DNA of 8,599 nt from Defluviitaleaceae bacterium (GCA_009780765.1 WQZK01000067.1:1-8599); one strand, 5' to 3'. Counted from the first letter of the stretch, positions 1 to 7,510 are shown. Notes: generated from the sequence alone by a model not told the origin. Translations and numbers: made by a program.

Positions 1-1
1 G

Positions 2-328
2 TATGACGATGGCGTTTCTGATACATTATTTAAGCTATTGCCTGTTTTAGATAATTTTGAGAGGGCATTAAGCTCGGTAGAAAACAAAGAAGATAGCGTT
101 TATAAAGGGGTTGAAATGATTTACAACCAGCTTAAAGAAACGACTAATTCTTTGGGGCTTGAATGTTTGGATTGTAATGGGCAAGAGTTTGACCCAAATT
201 TGCATTTTGCAGTTTTGCATGAGGAAAGTGAAGAATATGCGGAGAATACTGTGATTCAAGAAATGCAAAAGGGTTATAAGTATAAAGAAAAAATTATAAG
301 ACCAGCGATGGTTAAGGTTGCTAAATAA
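2..328 (+). CDS. grpE: GrpE nucleotide exchange factor, C-terminal part (5' end outside window)
   Basis: GrpE is the cytoplasmic nucleotide exchange factor that drives ADP release from DnaK. The reading frame is already open at base 2, so the protein enters from upstream; the TTG at 38 is an internal Leu codon in the motif LLPVLDNFERAL, not a start. 108 residues are visible. They include the end of the long dimerising helix (LPVLDNFERAL, GVEMIYNQL) and the C-terminal beta domain with the family signature (FDPNLHFAV, then GYKYKEKIIRPAMVKVAK). The stop is followed 25 bases later by dnaK, the usual grpE-dnaK order. Any HrcA/CIRCE operator would lie upstream of the window. Identification is firm; the N-terminus cannot be assessed. 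Confidence 0.97.
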   Translation, partial: YDDGVSDTLFKLLPVLDNFERALSSVENKEDSVYKGVEMIYNQLKETTNSLGLECLDCNGQEFDPNLHFAVLHEESEEYAENTVIQEMQKGYKYKEKIIRPAMVKVAK

Positions 329-353
329 ATTAAATCAATTGGAGGAATAAAAA

Positions 354-2195
354 ATGGGAAAAATTATTGGAATTGACTTAGGAACAACAAACTCATGTGT
401 TGCAGTTATGGAGGGCGGCCAGCCTGTTGTTATACCAAATTCGGAAGGTGCTAGAACAACACCATCTATCGTAGGTTTTACAAAGACAGGTGAAAGACTA
501 GTTGGCGAAACAGCAAAACGCCAAGCTATAACAAATCCAGACCACACTATCATGAGTATTAAAAGGCAAATGGGTACAGACCATAAAGTTAAAATTGATG
601 ATAAAAATTATTCGCCGCAAGAAATTTCGGCAATGATTTTACAAAAGCTTAAAAAAGATGCAGAAAGCTATTTAGGCGAAACTGTTACAGAGGCAGTTAT
701 AACTGTTCCTGCATATTTTTCTGATAGTGAAAGACAAGCAACAAAAGATGCGGGCAAAATTGCAGGGCTTGATGTTAAGCGTATTATAAACGAGCCAACG
801 GCTGCGGCACTTGCATACGGGCTTGATAACGAAACAGAGCAAAAAATTATGGTTTACGATTTAGGCGGCGGAACCTTCGACGTTTCGATTATCGAAATTG
901 GCGATGGTGTTATCGAAGTTTTGGCAACAAGCGGAAACAACAAGCTTGGCGGCGATGATTTTGATGAAAGAATTATGGAATACATTACAGCAGAATTCAA
1001 AAAAAGCGATGGCATAGACTTAAATAAAGACAATATGGCAATGCAACGTGTTCGTGATGCGGCAGAAAAAGCGAAAAAAGAGCTTTCAACAGTTACAACA
1101 TCTAACATAAACTTGCCGTTTATCACTATGAACCAAGATGGTCCAAAACACTTAGACATAACTCTGACTCGTGCTAAATTTGACGAATTAACGGCAGACC
1201 TTGTAGAAAAAACTTTAGAACCGGTTAGAAATGCAATGAAAGATGCGGGCGTTTCGGCGAACGATTTAAATAAAGTGTTGCTAGTTGGTGGTTCTACAAG
1301 AATACCAGCAGTTGCTGAAGCAGTTAAGAAAATTACAGGCAAAGAACCATTTAAAGGCATTAATCCAGATGAGTGTGTTGCACTTGGTGCATCTATTCAG
1401 GGCGGTAAGCTTGCGGGCGATGCTGGTGCGGGTTCTATCCTTCTTCTAGATGTTACACCACTTTCTTTAGGTATCGAAACTCTTGGCGGTGTTGCAACGG
1501 TGCTTATTGAAAGAAACACAACAATTCCTACAAACAAAAAGCAAGTGTTCTCAACAGCGGCAGATGGGCAAACGGCGGTTGACATCGTTGTTGTTCAGGG
1601 CGAACGTCCACTTGCACGTGATAACAAGCTTTTAGGGCAGTTTAGGCTTGATGGTATCGCACCAGCACCTAAGGGTATTCCACAAATTGAGGTTGGTTTT
1701 GATATTGATGCGAATGGTATTGTAAACGTTTCTGCCAAAGATTTAGGTACTGGCAAAGAGCAAAAAATCACAATTACATCTAGCACTAATCTAAGTGATG
1801 AAGATATTGAAAAAGCAGTTAAAGAGGCAGAGCAATACGCTGAATCAGACAAAATCAGAAAAGATGCGATCGACACTAAGAACAACGCTGAAAGCATGAT
1901 TTTCCAAACAGAGAAAACGCTTAAAGACTTAGAGGATAAAATTGATGCAGCGGATAAAGAAAAGGTTGAGCAAGAACTTAACAATCTTAAAACTTTAAAT
2001 GATACGATGAATGCAGAAACTATGAACGAATCTGACACGCAAACGCTTAAAACTGCGATAGAAAGCTTTACAAGCGTGTTCTATGAGCTTTCTGCAAAAC
2101 TTTACGAAAACGTAGCTCCACAAGAAGGCGAAGGGGAAGAAGCTCCACAAGGTAATGATGATGTAATTGATGGAGATTATGAAGAAGTAGAATAA
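354..2195 (+). CDS. dnaK: Chaperone protein DnaK (Hsp70)
   Basis: DnaK is the ATP-dependent Hsp70 chaperone of the cytoplasm, working with DnaJ and GrpE. The protein is 613 residues, normal for Gram-positive DnaK. It begins MGKIIGIDLGTTNS, with the phosphate-1 loop at about residues 6-14. Further along come VPAYFSDSERQATKDAG, NEPTAAALAYG, the phosphate-2 motif YDLGGGTFDVS, LLVGGSTRIP, the interdomain linker LLLDVTPL (about 363-370), the peptide-binding beta domain, a helical lid and an acidic tail ending DDVIDGDYEEVE. Between KRQAITNP and QEISAMILQKLKK it is shorter than E. coli DnaK, lacking the insertion of about two dozen residues, a known marker of Gram-positive Hsp70. The ATG at 354 follows a strong ribosome-binding site, GGAGGA at 341-346. 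It sits between grpE and dnaJ in the classical order. Confidence 0.99.
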   Translation: MGKIIGIDLGTTNSCVAVMEGGQPVVIPNSEGARTTPSIVGFTKTGERLVGETAKRQAITNPDHTIMSIKRQMGTDHKVKIDDKNYSPQEISAMILQKLKKDAESYLGETVTEAVITVPAYFSDSERQATKDAGKIAGLDVKRIINEPTAAALAYGLDNETEQKIMVYDLGGGTFDVSIIEIGDGVIEVLATSGNNKLGGDDFDERIMEYITAEFKKSDGIDLNKDNMAMQRVRDAAEKAKKELSTVTTSNINLPFITMNQDGPKHLDITLTRAKFDELTADLVEKTLEPVRNAMKDAGVSANDLNKVLLVGGSTRIPAVAEAVKKITGKEPFKGINPDECVALGASIQGGKLAGDAGAGSILLLDVTPLSLGIETLGGVATVLIERNTTIPTNKKQVFSTAADGQTAVDIVVVQGERPLARDNKLLGQFRLDGIAPAPKGIPQIEVGFDIDANGIVNVSAKDLGTGKEQKITITSSTNLSDEDIEKAVKEAEQYAESDKIRKDAIDTKNNAESMIFQTEKTLKDLEDKIDAADKEKVEQELNNLKTLNDTMNAETMNESDTQTLKTAIESFTSVFYELSAKLYENVAPQEGEGEEAPQGNDDVIDGDYEEVE

Positions 2196-2205
2196 TGAAT
2201 TTGAA

Positions 2206-2232
2206 TAGGCGGAAGGCGTAGCTTTTCGCCTA
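2206..2232 (+). promoter_or_regulatory. Hairpin in the dnaK-dnaJ intergenic region
   Basis: TAGGCG (2206-2211) and CGCCTA (2227-2232) are perfect inverted repeats. The pairing continues inward through GAAG/TTTT with two G-U wobbles and a final GC/GC step, giving about 12 pairs closed by a three-base loop (GTA). It is the only structured element in the 62-base gap. No T-tract follows (AAATAAAG), so it is a poor intrinsic terminator. It could stabilise the dnaK message, be a processing site, or lower dnaJ expression relative to dnaK. The hairpin is visible; any function is inference. Confidence 0.55.
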
Positions 2233-2247
2233 AATAAAGTATTTGGC

Positions 2248-2253
2248 AGGTGA
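2248..2253 (+). promoter_or_regulatory. Ribosome-binding site that sets the dnaJ start
   Basis: AGGTGA lies four bases before the ATG at 2258. It chooses that ATG over the in-frame TTG at 2243, which would add five residues not expected in DnaJ and would place the site inside the coding sequence. Confidence 0.7.
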
Positions 2254-2257
2254 AACA

Positions 2258-3415
2258 ATGGCTTCAAAAAGAGATTACTATGAAACTTTAGGTTTGCAAA
2301 AAGGGGCAACAGAAGAAGAGTTAAAAAAAGCATATAGAACAATGGCAAAAAAATACCACCCTGATGCAAACCCTAATGATGGGGCAGCAGAGGCAAAGTT
2401 TAAAGAAGTGAGCGAGGCTTACGATGTTTTAAGTGATGCTAATAAACGTGCGGCTTATGATAGGCATGGACATTCGGCTTTTGACCAAATGGGCGGTGGT
2501 GGATATTCTTATAGCGGCGACTTTAATGCACACGATATATTTGAGCAGTTCTTTGGTGGAGGCTTTTCTGATATATTTGGCGGTGGCTTTAGCTCAAGGT
2601 CAAGTGGCCGAGGAAGAACAAGAGCAAGGCGTGGAGCTGATGTTCAAACCAATATGAATATTACCTTTACAGAGGCCTTTTTTGGCGTTAAAAAAGAAAT
2701 TACAATCCCTATGACGGAAGATTGTGATGTTTGCAAAGGCACAGGTGCAAAGGCGGGAACAGTGCCTGAAAGTTGCAAAACTTGTAATGGCTCGGGCGAA
2801 GAGCGGGTTTTACAACAAACAATGTTTGGCACAATGCAAAGTATTGTAACTTGCCGTACTTGCTCAGGTTCTGGCAAGATAATTAAAGAAAAATGTGAAA
2901 GATGTAAAGGAAAAGGCAAGGTTAGACGCTCGAAAACATTTGAAGTGGATGTTAAGCGAGGGATTGACAATGGGCAGCCTATCCTCCTTTCAGAAAAAGG
3001 CGAACCTGGTGAGTTTGGTGGGCCAAGGGGCGATTTGTATATAGTTGTATATGTTGCACCGCATGACTTTTTTGAAAGGCGTGGCAGCAATATTTACTTA
3101 GAAATACCTATTACGTTTGCTCAGGCGGCCCTTGGTGCAGAGATTACAATCCCAACAATGGAGGGCAACGAAAAGCAAACTATTAAAGCGGGAACGCAAA
3201 CCGGAACAGTTATAAATATAAAAGGTCGAGGCTTCCCATCTGTTAGAAATAACAGGATTTTTGGCGATATGCTCGTGACTTTAAATGTTACAGTTCCTAC
3301 AAAATTAACAGAACGCCAGAAAGAACTACTTAGAGAATTTGCGGGAGATTCAGTCGAAGAAGTGAACGAAACTAATAAAAAAGGTGTTTTCAAAAAAGGG
3401 AAGAACAAAAAATGA
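2258..3415 (+). CDS. dnaJ: Chaperone protein DnaJ (Hsp40, type I)
   Basis: DnaJ is the co-chaperone that delivers unfolded substrates to DnaK and stimulates its ATPase. The 385-residue protein has every type I domain in order. The J domain starts MASKRDYYETLGL and has the essential HPD at residues 34-36 (KKYHPDANP). A Gly/Phe-rich stretch follows (FFGGGFSDIFGGGFSS). The zinc domain has four CxxCxGxG repeats starting at about Cys156 (CDVCKGTG), Cys173 (CKTCNGSG), Cys199 (CRTCSGSG) and Cys213 (CERCKGKG). The C-terminal substrate-binding domains include GEPGEFGGPRGDLYIVV and end in a lysine-rich tail. The ATG at 2258 is preferred because the conserved N-terminus begins there. The stop overlaps the next start in an ATGA junction (3412-3415), implying coupled translation. 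Confidence 0.98.
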   Translation: MASKRDYYETLGLQKGATEEELKKAYRTMAKKYHPDANPNDGAAEAKFKEVSEAYDVLSDANKRAAYDRHGHSAFDQMGGGGYSYSGDFNAHDIFEQFFGGGFSDIFGGGFSSRSSGRGRTRARRGADVQTNMNITFTEAFFGVKKEITIPMTEDCDVCKGTGAKAGTVPESCKTCNGSGEERVLQQTMFGTMQSIVTCRTCSGSGKIIKEKCERCKGKGKVRRSKTFEVDVKRGIDNGQPILLSEKGEPGEFGGPRGDLYIVVYVAPHDFFERRGSNIYLEIPITFAQAALGAEITIPTMEGNEKQTIKAGTQTGTVINIKGRGFPSVRNNRIFGDMLVTLNVTVPTKLTERQKELLREFAGDSVEEVNETNKKGVFKKGKNKK

Positions 3416-3795
3416 TGCAGAATGACTATATTTCAAGGCAAATAGAGGCGATAGGGCGTACATTGGCAGCGGTTTTAGTTGGTAAAAAAGCGGGTTATGG
3501 TATGATTAACGAGGACCTTGAAAGTGATGACGATTTGGGAATAAACCCAGATGCAATTTTACTTCACATGCTTATAAAACATATAACTGAAGGCAAAATT
3601 AACGAAGCTGAGAATTTGCTGTTCGAATACATTAAAGAAGGCACAGGCGAAAACAGATTGCAAATTGCCGAGGCTTTTTATGCCGAACTTGATGAATTAA
3701 GTGATACATTTCTTCAAGAAAATAATTTTTCTAGACAAGAAATTATAGAGGGGCGGGTAGAAAGTGAAAGACTGTATTTTCTGCAAAATAGTTAA
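3412..3795 (+). CDS. Small acidic protein of unknown function, DUF6483-like
   Basis: This encodes 127 residues that I do not recognise at the level of function. The N-terminus MMQNDYISRQIEAIGRTLAAVLVGK recalls small Clostridial proteins grouped as DUF6483; this is from memory and needs a profile search. The sequence looks soluble, mostly helical and acidic, with no signal peptide or membrane segment. The middle part (HMLIKHITEGKINEAENLLFEYI and following) resembles a pair of TPR-like amphipathic helices. The start overlaps the dnaJ stop (ATGA); a second ATG at 3415 is equally possible. AAGGGAAG at 3396-3403 lies eight bases upstream of the first ATG. The 3' end overlaps the HIT gene by 32 bases. 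Position suggests an accessory role in the chaperone operon, but that is only guilt by association. Confidence 0.8.
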   Translation: MMQNDYISRQIEAIGRTLAAVLVGKKAGYGMINEDLESDDDLGINPDAILLHMLIKHITEGKINEAENLLFEYIKEGTGENRLQIAEAFYAELDELSDTFLQENNFSRQEIIEGRVESERLYFLQNS

Positions 3796-4105
3796 TGGTG
3801 AGCTAGATGCTAAAGTTGTTTTTGAAAATGATATAGTTAAATGTTTTTTAGATATAGACCCTATAAATGAAGGACATGTTTTAATAATTCCAAAAGAGCA
3901 TTATTTAGATTTAGACGAAATTCCTGATGAAATTGCCTGCGAAATAATGCTAACATCTAAAAGGCTATTAAAAGAAATGCGAGTAATGTACGATTTTCCA
4001 GGCTATAGCATTATGCAAAATGGTGGAGAATTTAACGAAATCGGGCACTATCATATGCACTTATTTCCAAGGTATAAGAACGACGGCTTTGGGTGGACAA
4101 CGTGA
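3764..4105 (+). CDS. HIT-family (histidine triad) nucleotide-binding protein
   Basis: HIT proteins hydrolyse or transfer nucleotidyl groups on substrates such as Ap4A or AMP-lysine conjugates in the cytoplasm. The 113-residue product has the zinc-type N-terminal pair CIFC (Cys4 and Cys7), the nucleotide-binding segment GHVLIIPKEHY, and the catalytic histidine triad GHYHMHLFPRY. His95, His97 and His99 form the HxHxHxx pattern, with the middle His97 the expected nucleophile. The protein ends NDGFGWTT, close to the C-terminus of other short HIT enzymes, so it appears complete. The start is GTG at 3764, preceded by AGAGGGG at 3747-3753 and lying inside the end of the previous gene. The exact substrate cannot be read from the sequence. 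Confidence 0.93.
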   Translation: MKDCIFCKIVNGELDAKVVFENDIVKCFLDIDPINEGHVLIIPKEHYLDLDEIPDEIACEIMLTSKRLLKEMRVMYDFPGYSIMQNGGEFNEIGHYHMHLFPRYKNDGFGWTT

Positions 4106-4617
4106 AGGCAAGGTATAGGATTATTAGTTTTGGAATAGGCATCGCTATAGGTGTGGTCTTTAATTTCTTGATTGCGATTAGTGTGGATATTTTTAGGTAT
4201 TCACTTACAGCAAGAAGTGTTGACTTGAAAATGTCTGAGATGGAAGTTGTATCTTTTGCAGATGTGCAAGGATCTAGAGTTTATGTTGTTGTCAAAAGAG
4301 ATTCTTATAAGGCCTATATTTATGAAACTTCGATAATACTGCCTAATAGATTTAACCTTATGGCAGAATTTGAGCCTCGTAAGTTTTTATTTGATGATGG
4401 AGTGTACCGAAACTCTACCACACTTGTTTTTGGTCGATGGGAGCGTTTTTGGATTGAAATCGATGGGTTAGATATTATATACGTATCCCTTAACGAAAAT
4501 GAAGACCGCAATCATTCTAGAATCATAGAGTGGAGGCGCTTAGGTTTTATCTTTGCAGTTGGTTCGCCTAGTAGTAGTTTGGTATATTTATATTTCTTTA
4601 AAAAACGGATTGAATAA
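4102..4617 (+). CDS. Unrecognised protein with N-terminal membrane segment
   Basis: This encodes about 171 residues with no family I recognise. After a short basic start (MKARYRI) comes one clear hydrophobic segment (about residues 8-30, GIGIAIGVVFNFLIAISV). A predicted extracytoplasmic beta-rich region of about 110 residues follows, then a weaker hydrophobic stretch near the end (LGFIFAVGSPSSSLVYLYFF) before a KKR tail. One or two membrane passes are possible; if two, both ends would be cytoplasmic. I chose GTG at 4102 because it overlaps the HIT stop as GTGA and has GGGTGG five bases upstream; GTG at 4093 would add three residues. It is the last gene before a terminator-like hairpin and seems to be the tail of the dnaK operon. 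Confidence 0.72.
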   Translation: MKARYRIISFGIGIAIGVVFNFLIAISVDIFRYSLTARSVDLKMSEMEVVSFADVQGSRVYVVVKRDSYKAYIYETSIILPNRFNLMAEFEPRKFLFDDGVYRNSTTLVFGRWERFWIEIDGLDIIYVSLNENEDRNHSRIIEWRRLGFIFAVGSPSSSLVYLYFFKKRIE

Positions 4618-4621
4618 TTTA

Positions 4622-4657
4622 TGCAATTCGTCCCCTGAAAACTGCAATTCGTCCCCT
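4622..4657 (+). repeat. Tandem 15-base direct repeat (TGCAATTCGTCCCCT)
   Basis: TGCAATTCGTCCCCT occurs at 4622-4636 and again exactly at 4643-4657, with six bases between. A third, inverted and slightly diverged copy (GGGGGCGAATT) is at 4667-4677. Both direct copies can therefore pair with the same right arm. The C-run and layout recall REP-like palindromes, but no transposase is present in this window. Confidence 0.85.
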
Positions 4658-4680
4658 AGATAAATCGGGGGCGAATTTTT
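4646..4680 (+). terminator. Probable intrinsic terminator ending the dnaK operon
   Basis: AATTCGTCCCC (4646-4656) pairs with GGGGGCGAATT (4667-4677) over 11 positions with one G-U wobble, leaving a ten-base loop (TAGATAAATC). The hairpin runs into a short T-tract (4676-4680). It lies 28 bases after the membrane-protein stop and just ahead of the tldD promoter, the expected place for a boundary between transcription units. The T-tract is short, so termination may be partial. Confidence 0.7.
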
Positions 4681-4694
4681 ATGTTATGATAATA

Positions 4695-4723
4695 TTGCAT
4701 AGGCTTTGTATCTATGATAGAAT
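4695..4723 (+). promoter_or_regulatory. Sigma-A-type promoter for tldD-tldE-ogt
   Basis: The -35 box TTGCAT (4695-4700) is separated by exactly 17 bases from the -10 box TAGAAT (4718-4723). Transcription would start near 4730, about 30 bases ahead of the tldD start. An overlapping TATGAT at 4713 is too close to the -35 box to be the main -10. Confidence 0.6.
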
Positions 4724-4745
4724 AAAACTAGAAATAAAAAATACG

Positions 4746-4753
4746 AAGTGAGG
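4746..4753 (+). promoter_or_regulatory. Ribosome-binding site supporting the TTG start of tldD
   Basis: AAGTGAGG lies seven bases before TTG at 4761. The next in-frame ATG, at 4981, falls well inside the conserved TldD N-terminal domain, so this site and the TTG define the start. Confidence 0.7.
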
Positions 4754-4760
4754 CGATACT

Positions 4761-6164
4761 TTGAAAACAAGCAATTTATTAGACAAGCAGTTAGCACACG
4801 ACATTTTAGAGGTTGCACTTTCAACAGGTGGCGATTTTGCCGAAATTTTTGTTGAAAACACAAAAAAAAGTAACATTGTTTTGGTAAGCGGAAAAACAGA
4901 CACTTTACAATCAGGCATCGATTACGGTATTGGTATTAGAATTTTTAAAGGTTTTGGGGCAGTTTATGTTTACACTAACGTAATGGAGCGTGAAAATCTT
5001 TTAAAAGTTGCTAAAGAAGCGGCGGCAGCGGTTAGAGGCACAAACAATGGAGCCATTAAAGTTTTAGATTTTACTGAAAAAACTTTTGCTGAGAAACATC
5101 CTGCAAAAATTCTTCCAGGCACAAAGTCTAAAAAAGAAATTGTTGATGTGCTTAGAAACATTTCGGATATTTCTTTAAAGTATGACCCACTTGTAACTCA
5201 GACTAGAGGGGCTTATATGGATGTAGACCAAGAAGTTTTAATTGCAAATAGTGAAGGTTTATGGGCTACTGATAAAAGAGTTTTATCAAGAGTTTTTGCA
5301 ACGGCTGTAGCTTCTAAGGGTAATGAAAAGCAAACAGGCTCAAGAGATATTGCAGGCAAGTTTGGCCAAGAAATTTTAGAAATATTAGACCCTAAATACT
5401 TAGCAGAAGAAAGTGCAAGAATTGCGGTTACAATGGTTAATGCCGATATGTGCCCTTCAGGCAGAATGCCTGTTGTTATTGATAACGGATTTGGCGGCGT
5501 TATTCTGCACGAAGCTTTGGGGCATAGCTTAGAAGCAACTGGCGTTGCTAAAGGTGCATCAGAATTTTGCGGAAAACTTAATGAGGTTGTTGCAGATAAA
5601 AAAGTTACTGTTATTGACGATGCAACAATTGAAAATGCTTGGGGATCGTTTAATATTGACGATGAGGGCTCTATGGGCCGCAAAAACGTTCTTATTGAAA
5701 ATGGTGTTTTAAAATCTTACTTAGTTGATAGACTAAATGGTCTTCAAATGGGTATGGAGTCAACTGGTTCTTCAAGAAGAGAAAGCTATAAGTTTGCACC
5801 AACATCAAGAATGAGTAATACTTATTTTGCATGTGGCACAGATACGCAAGATGATATCATTTCTTCAATCGAATATGGTCTTTACGCTAAAAAAATGGGC
5901 GGTGGCTCTGTTCAACCTGCAACAGGCGAGTTTAATTTTGCAGTTTTAGAAGGGTATATTATTGAAAAAGGCAAAATAGCAAGGCCTGTTAGAGGAGCAA
6001 GCTTAATTGGAAAAGGCTCTAAAGTTTTGGCTGATATAGACATGGTTTCTGATAATTTAGAAATGGATGCAGGCGTGTGCGGTTCTCTTAGCGGCTCGGT
6101 TCCTACTAATTGCGGCCAACCTATGATTAGAGTTAAAGAAATTACTGTAGGGGGTAGAGATTAA
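4761..6164 (+). CDS. tldD: Metalloprotease TldD, catalytic subunit
   Basis: TldD is the zinc-bearing subunit of the cytoplasmic TldD/TldE protease, known in E. coli for digesting unfolded or modified peptides, including microcin B17 maturation and CcdA turnover. The 467 residues are close to the family length. The zinc site is visible: HEALGH at residues 250-255 (HExxxH, ligands His250 and His255, catalytic Glu251), and Cys440 in GVCGS matches the third, cysteine ligand of the family. Also typical are LVDRLNGLQMGMESTGSSRRESYKFAPTSRMSNT (start about residue 320) and GGGSVQPATGEFNF. The start is TTG. The stop overlaps the tldE ATG by one base, fitting production of the two subunits together. 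No peptide precursor is seen nearby, so the natural substrate is unknown. Confidence 0.96.
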   Translation: MKTSNLLDKQLAHDILEVALSTGGDFAEIFVENTKKSNIVLVSGKTDTLQSGIDYGIGIRIFKGFGAVYVYTNVMERENLLKVAKEAAAAVRGTNNGAIKVLDFTEKTFAEKHPAKILPGTKSKKEIVDVLRNISDISLKYDPLVTQTRGAYMDVDQEVLIANSEGLWATDKRVLSRVFATAVASKGNEKQTGSRDIAGKFGQEILEILDPKYLAEESARIAVTMVNADMCPSGRMPVVIDNGFGGVILHEALGHSLEATGVAKGASEFCGKLNEVVADKKVTVIDDATIENAWGSFNIDDEGSMGRKNVLIENGVLKSYLVDRLNGLQMGMESTGSSRRESYKFAPTSRMSNTYFACGTDTQDDIISSIEYGLYAKKMGGGSVQPATGEFNFAVLEGYIIEKGKIARPVRGASLIGKGSKVLADIDMVSDNLEMDAGVCGSLSGSVPTNCGQPMIRVKEITVGGRD

Positions 6165-7507
6165 TGGATATTAAATTATTTAAAAACGCATTATTTGAAA
6201 AAGCTAAGGCTTATGGGTTTTCTGATTGTGAAATATATTACAATAATTCTAAATCTCTAAGAGTTGCAGTTTTCCAAAAAGAGATTGCTCAGTATAATAA
6301 TTCTGATGTTTCTGGAGTTAGTTTTAGGGGGCATATTAACGGTAAAATTGGCTATTCTTATAGTGAAAAAATTGATTTAGACGCGATAGATTTTCTTTTA
6401 AAAGAAGCGGCAGAACATGCTTCTATAAACGATGGCGATGATGAAGATTTAAACCCTGATGCTAAAGTTTTAGAGTTTAAAGATAATTCTAAATTTGAGG
6501 CTTCGCCAGAAACGTTAATTAACTATGCACTTGACATGGAAAAGCATGGCTACGAAGCAGATGAAAGAATTAAAAATATTCCAATGTCTATTACTAATAC
6601 AAGTGAAATGGAAACTTATATTGCAAACTCTTACGGTATGGAGCTTAGACAAGAGGGCAGTTACGCAATGGCAATGCTTGCTTTAAACGCCATGGAAGAG
6701 AGCCAAGTTAAAGTTAATTATGAGCTTTTCTTAGATAAAAACTTTGATAACTTTAATCCTGAAGAACATGCAAAACAAGGAGTTGCAGAAGTTGTTAAGC
6801 AATTAGGTGCAACTATTCCTAATAGCACAAAATCGAAGATAATTCTCAAAAATAAAGCTGCAAGCGATTTGTTTATGGTATATATGCAAAACTTTTATGC
6901 CGAAACGGTTCATAAAGGGCTATCTTTACTTAAAGATAAAATCGGCGAAAATGTTGCAAATTCTATGATAACTATCAAAGATGTTGCGAAGCATGAAAAA
7001 GCACTTCTTGAGCTTAACTTCGACTCTGAGGGAACAATTGTAGAAGACAAAAATATCATTGAGAATGGCGTTTTAAAAGGTTATTTGTATAACATGAAAT
7101 CGGCTAAAAAAGATAGCGTTAAATCTAGCGGAAACGGGTTTAAGGCAAGCTTTAAGGCTCCAGTTGCAACAGCTCCTGCAAACTTCTTTATAAACCCTAG
7201 TGATAAGAGTTTTGATGAGCTTTTAAAAGAGCTTGGAACAGGTTTTATAATAGACAATTTATCAGGCCTTCATGCTGGTGCAAATCCTATTTCTGGTGAT
7301 TTTTCATTACTAGCAGGTGGTTTCTATGTTGAAAATGGCGAAATTAAGAATGCGGTTGAGCAAATAACGATAGCAGGCAATTTCTATGAACTTCTGAAAG
7401 ATGTTTTAGCGATTGGTTCGGATTTGAAATTTGCACCTCCTCAAGCTGGTGGGTCTATCGGTATGCCTTCTATGATAATTGATAATATCAACATTGCAGG
7501 TAAATAG
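6164..7507 (+). CDS. pmbA: TldE/PmbA, non-catalytic partner of TldD
   Basis: TldE (PmbA) is a paralogue of TldD that forms a heterodimer with it and shapes the substrate channel. The 447-residue product shows the shared fold: an N-terminal alpha/beta domain (SLRVAVFQKEIAQYNNSDVSGVSFRG) and a C-terminal beta barrel (LSGLHAGANPISGDFSLLAGGFYVENGEI, ITIAGNFYELLKDV). No HExxxH motif is present; the matching region around LFMVYMQNFYAETVHKG lacks zinc ligands, as expected for the inactive subunit. The ATG at 6164 overlaps the tldD stop (TAATG), with a G-rich ribosome-binding site at 6150-6154 inside the tldD end. Translation of the pair is almost certainly coupled, giving near equal amounts of the two chains. 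Confidence 0.94.
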   Translation: MDIKLFKNALFEKAKAYGFSDCEIYYNNSKSLRVAVFQKEIAQYNNSDVSGVSFRGHINGKIGYSYSEKIDLDAIDFLLKEAAEHASINDGDDEDLNPDAKVLEFKDNSKFEASPETLINYALDMEKHGYEADERIKNIPMSITNTSEMETYIANSYGMELRQEGSYAMAMLALNAMEESQVKVNYELFLDKNFDNFNPEEHAKQGVAEVVKQLGATIPNSTKSKIILKNKAASDLFMVYMQNFYAETVHKGLSLLKDKIGENVANSMITIKDVAKHEKALLELNFDSEGTIVEDKNIIENGVLKGYLYNMKSAKKDSVKSSGNGFKASFKAPVATAPANFFINPSDKSFDELLKELGTGFIIDNLSGLHAGANPISGDFSLLAGGFYVENGEIKNAVEQITIAGNFYELLKDVLAIGSDLKFAPPQAGGSIGMPSMIIDNINIAGK

Positions 7508-7510
7508 AAT

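Noticed and set aside
854..1360. 168-codon open frame on the minus strand inside dnaK
   Set aside because: It is antisense to a fully conserved part of dnaK, has no recognisable protein motif, and is explained by codon bias of the real gene. The same applies to the other minus-strand frames under dnaK, dnaJ and tldD.
2243..2257. TTG at 2243 as the dnaJ start
   Set aside because: It adds five non-conserved residues and the ribosome-binding site AGGTGA fits the ATG at 2258.
2433..2657. 74-codon plus-strand frame inside dnaJ
   Set aside because: It is an out-of-frame shadow of the J-domain and Gly/Phe region, with no ribosome-binding site or family resemblance.
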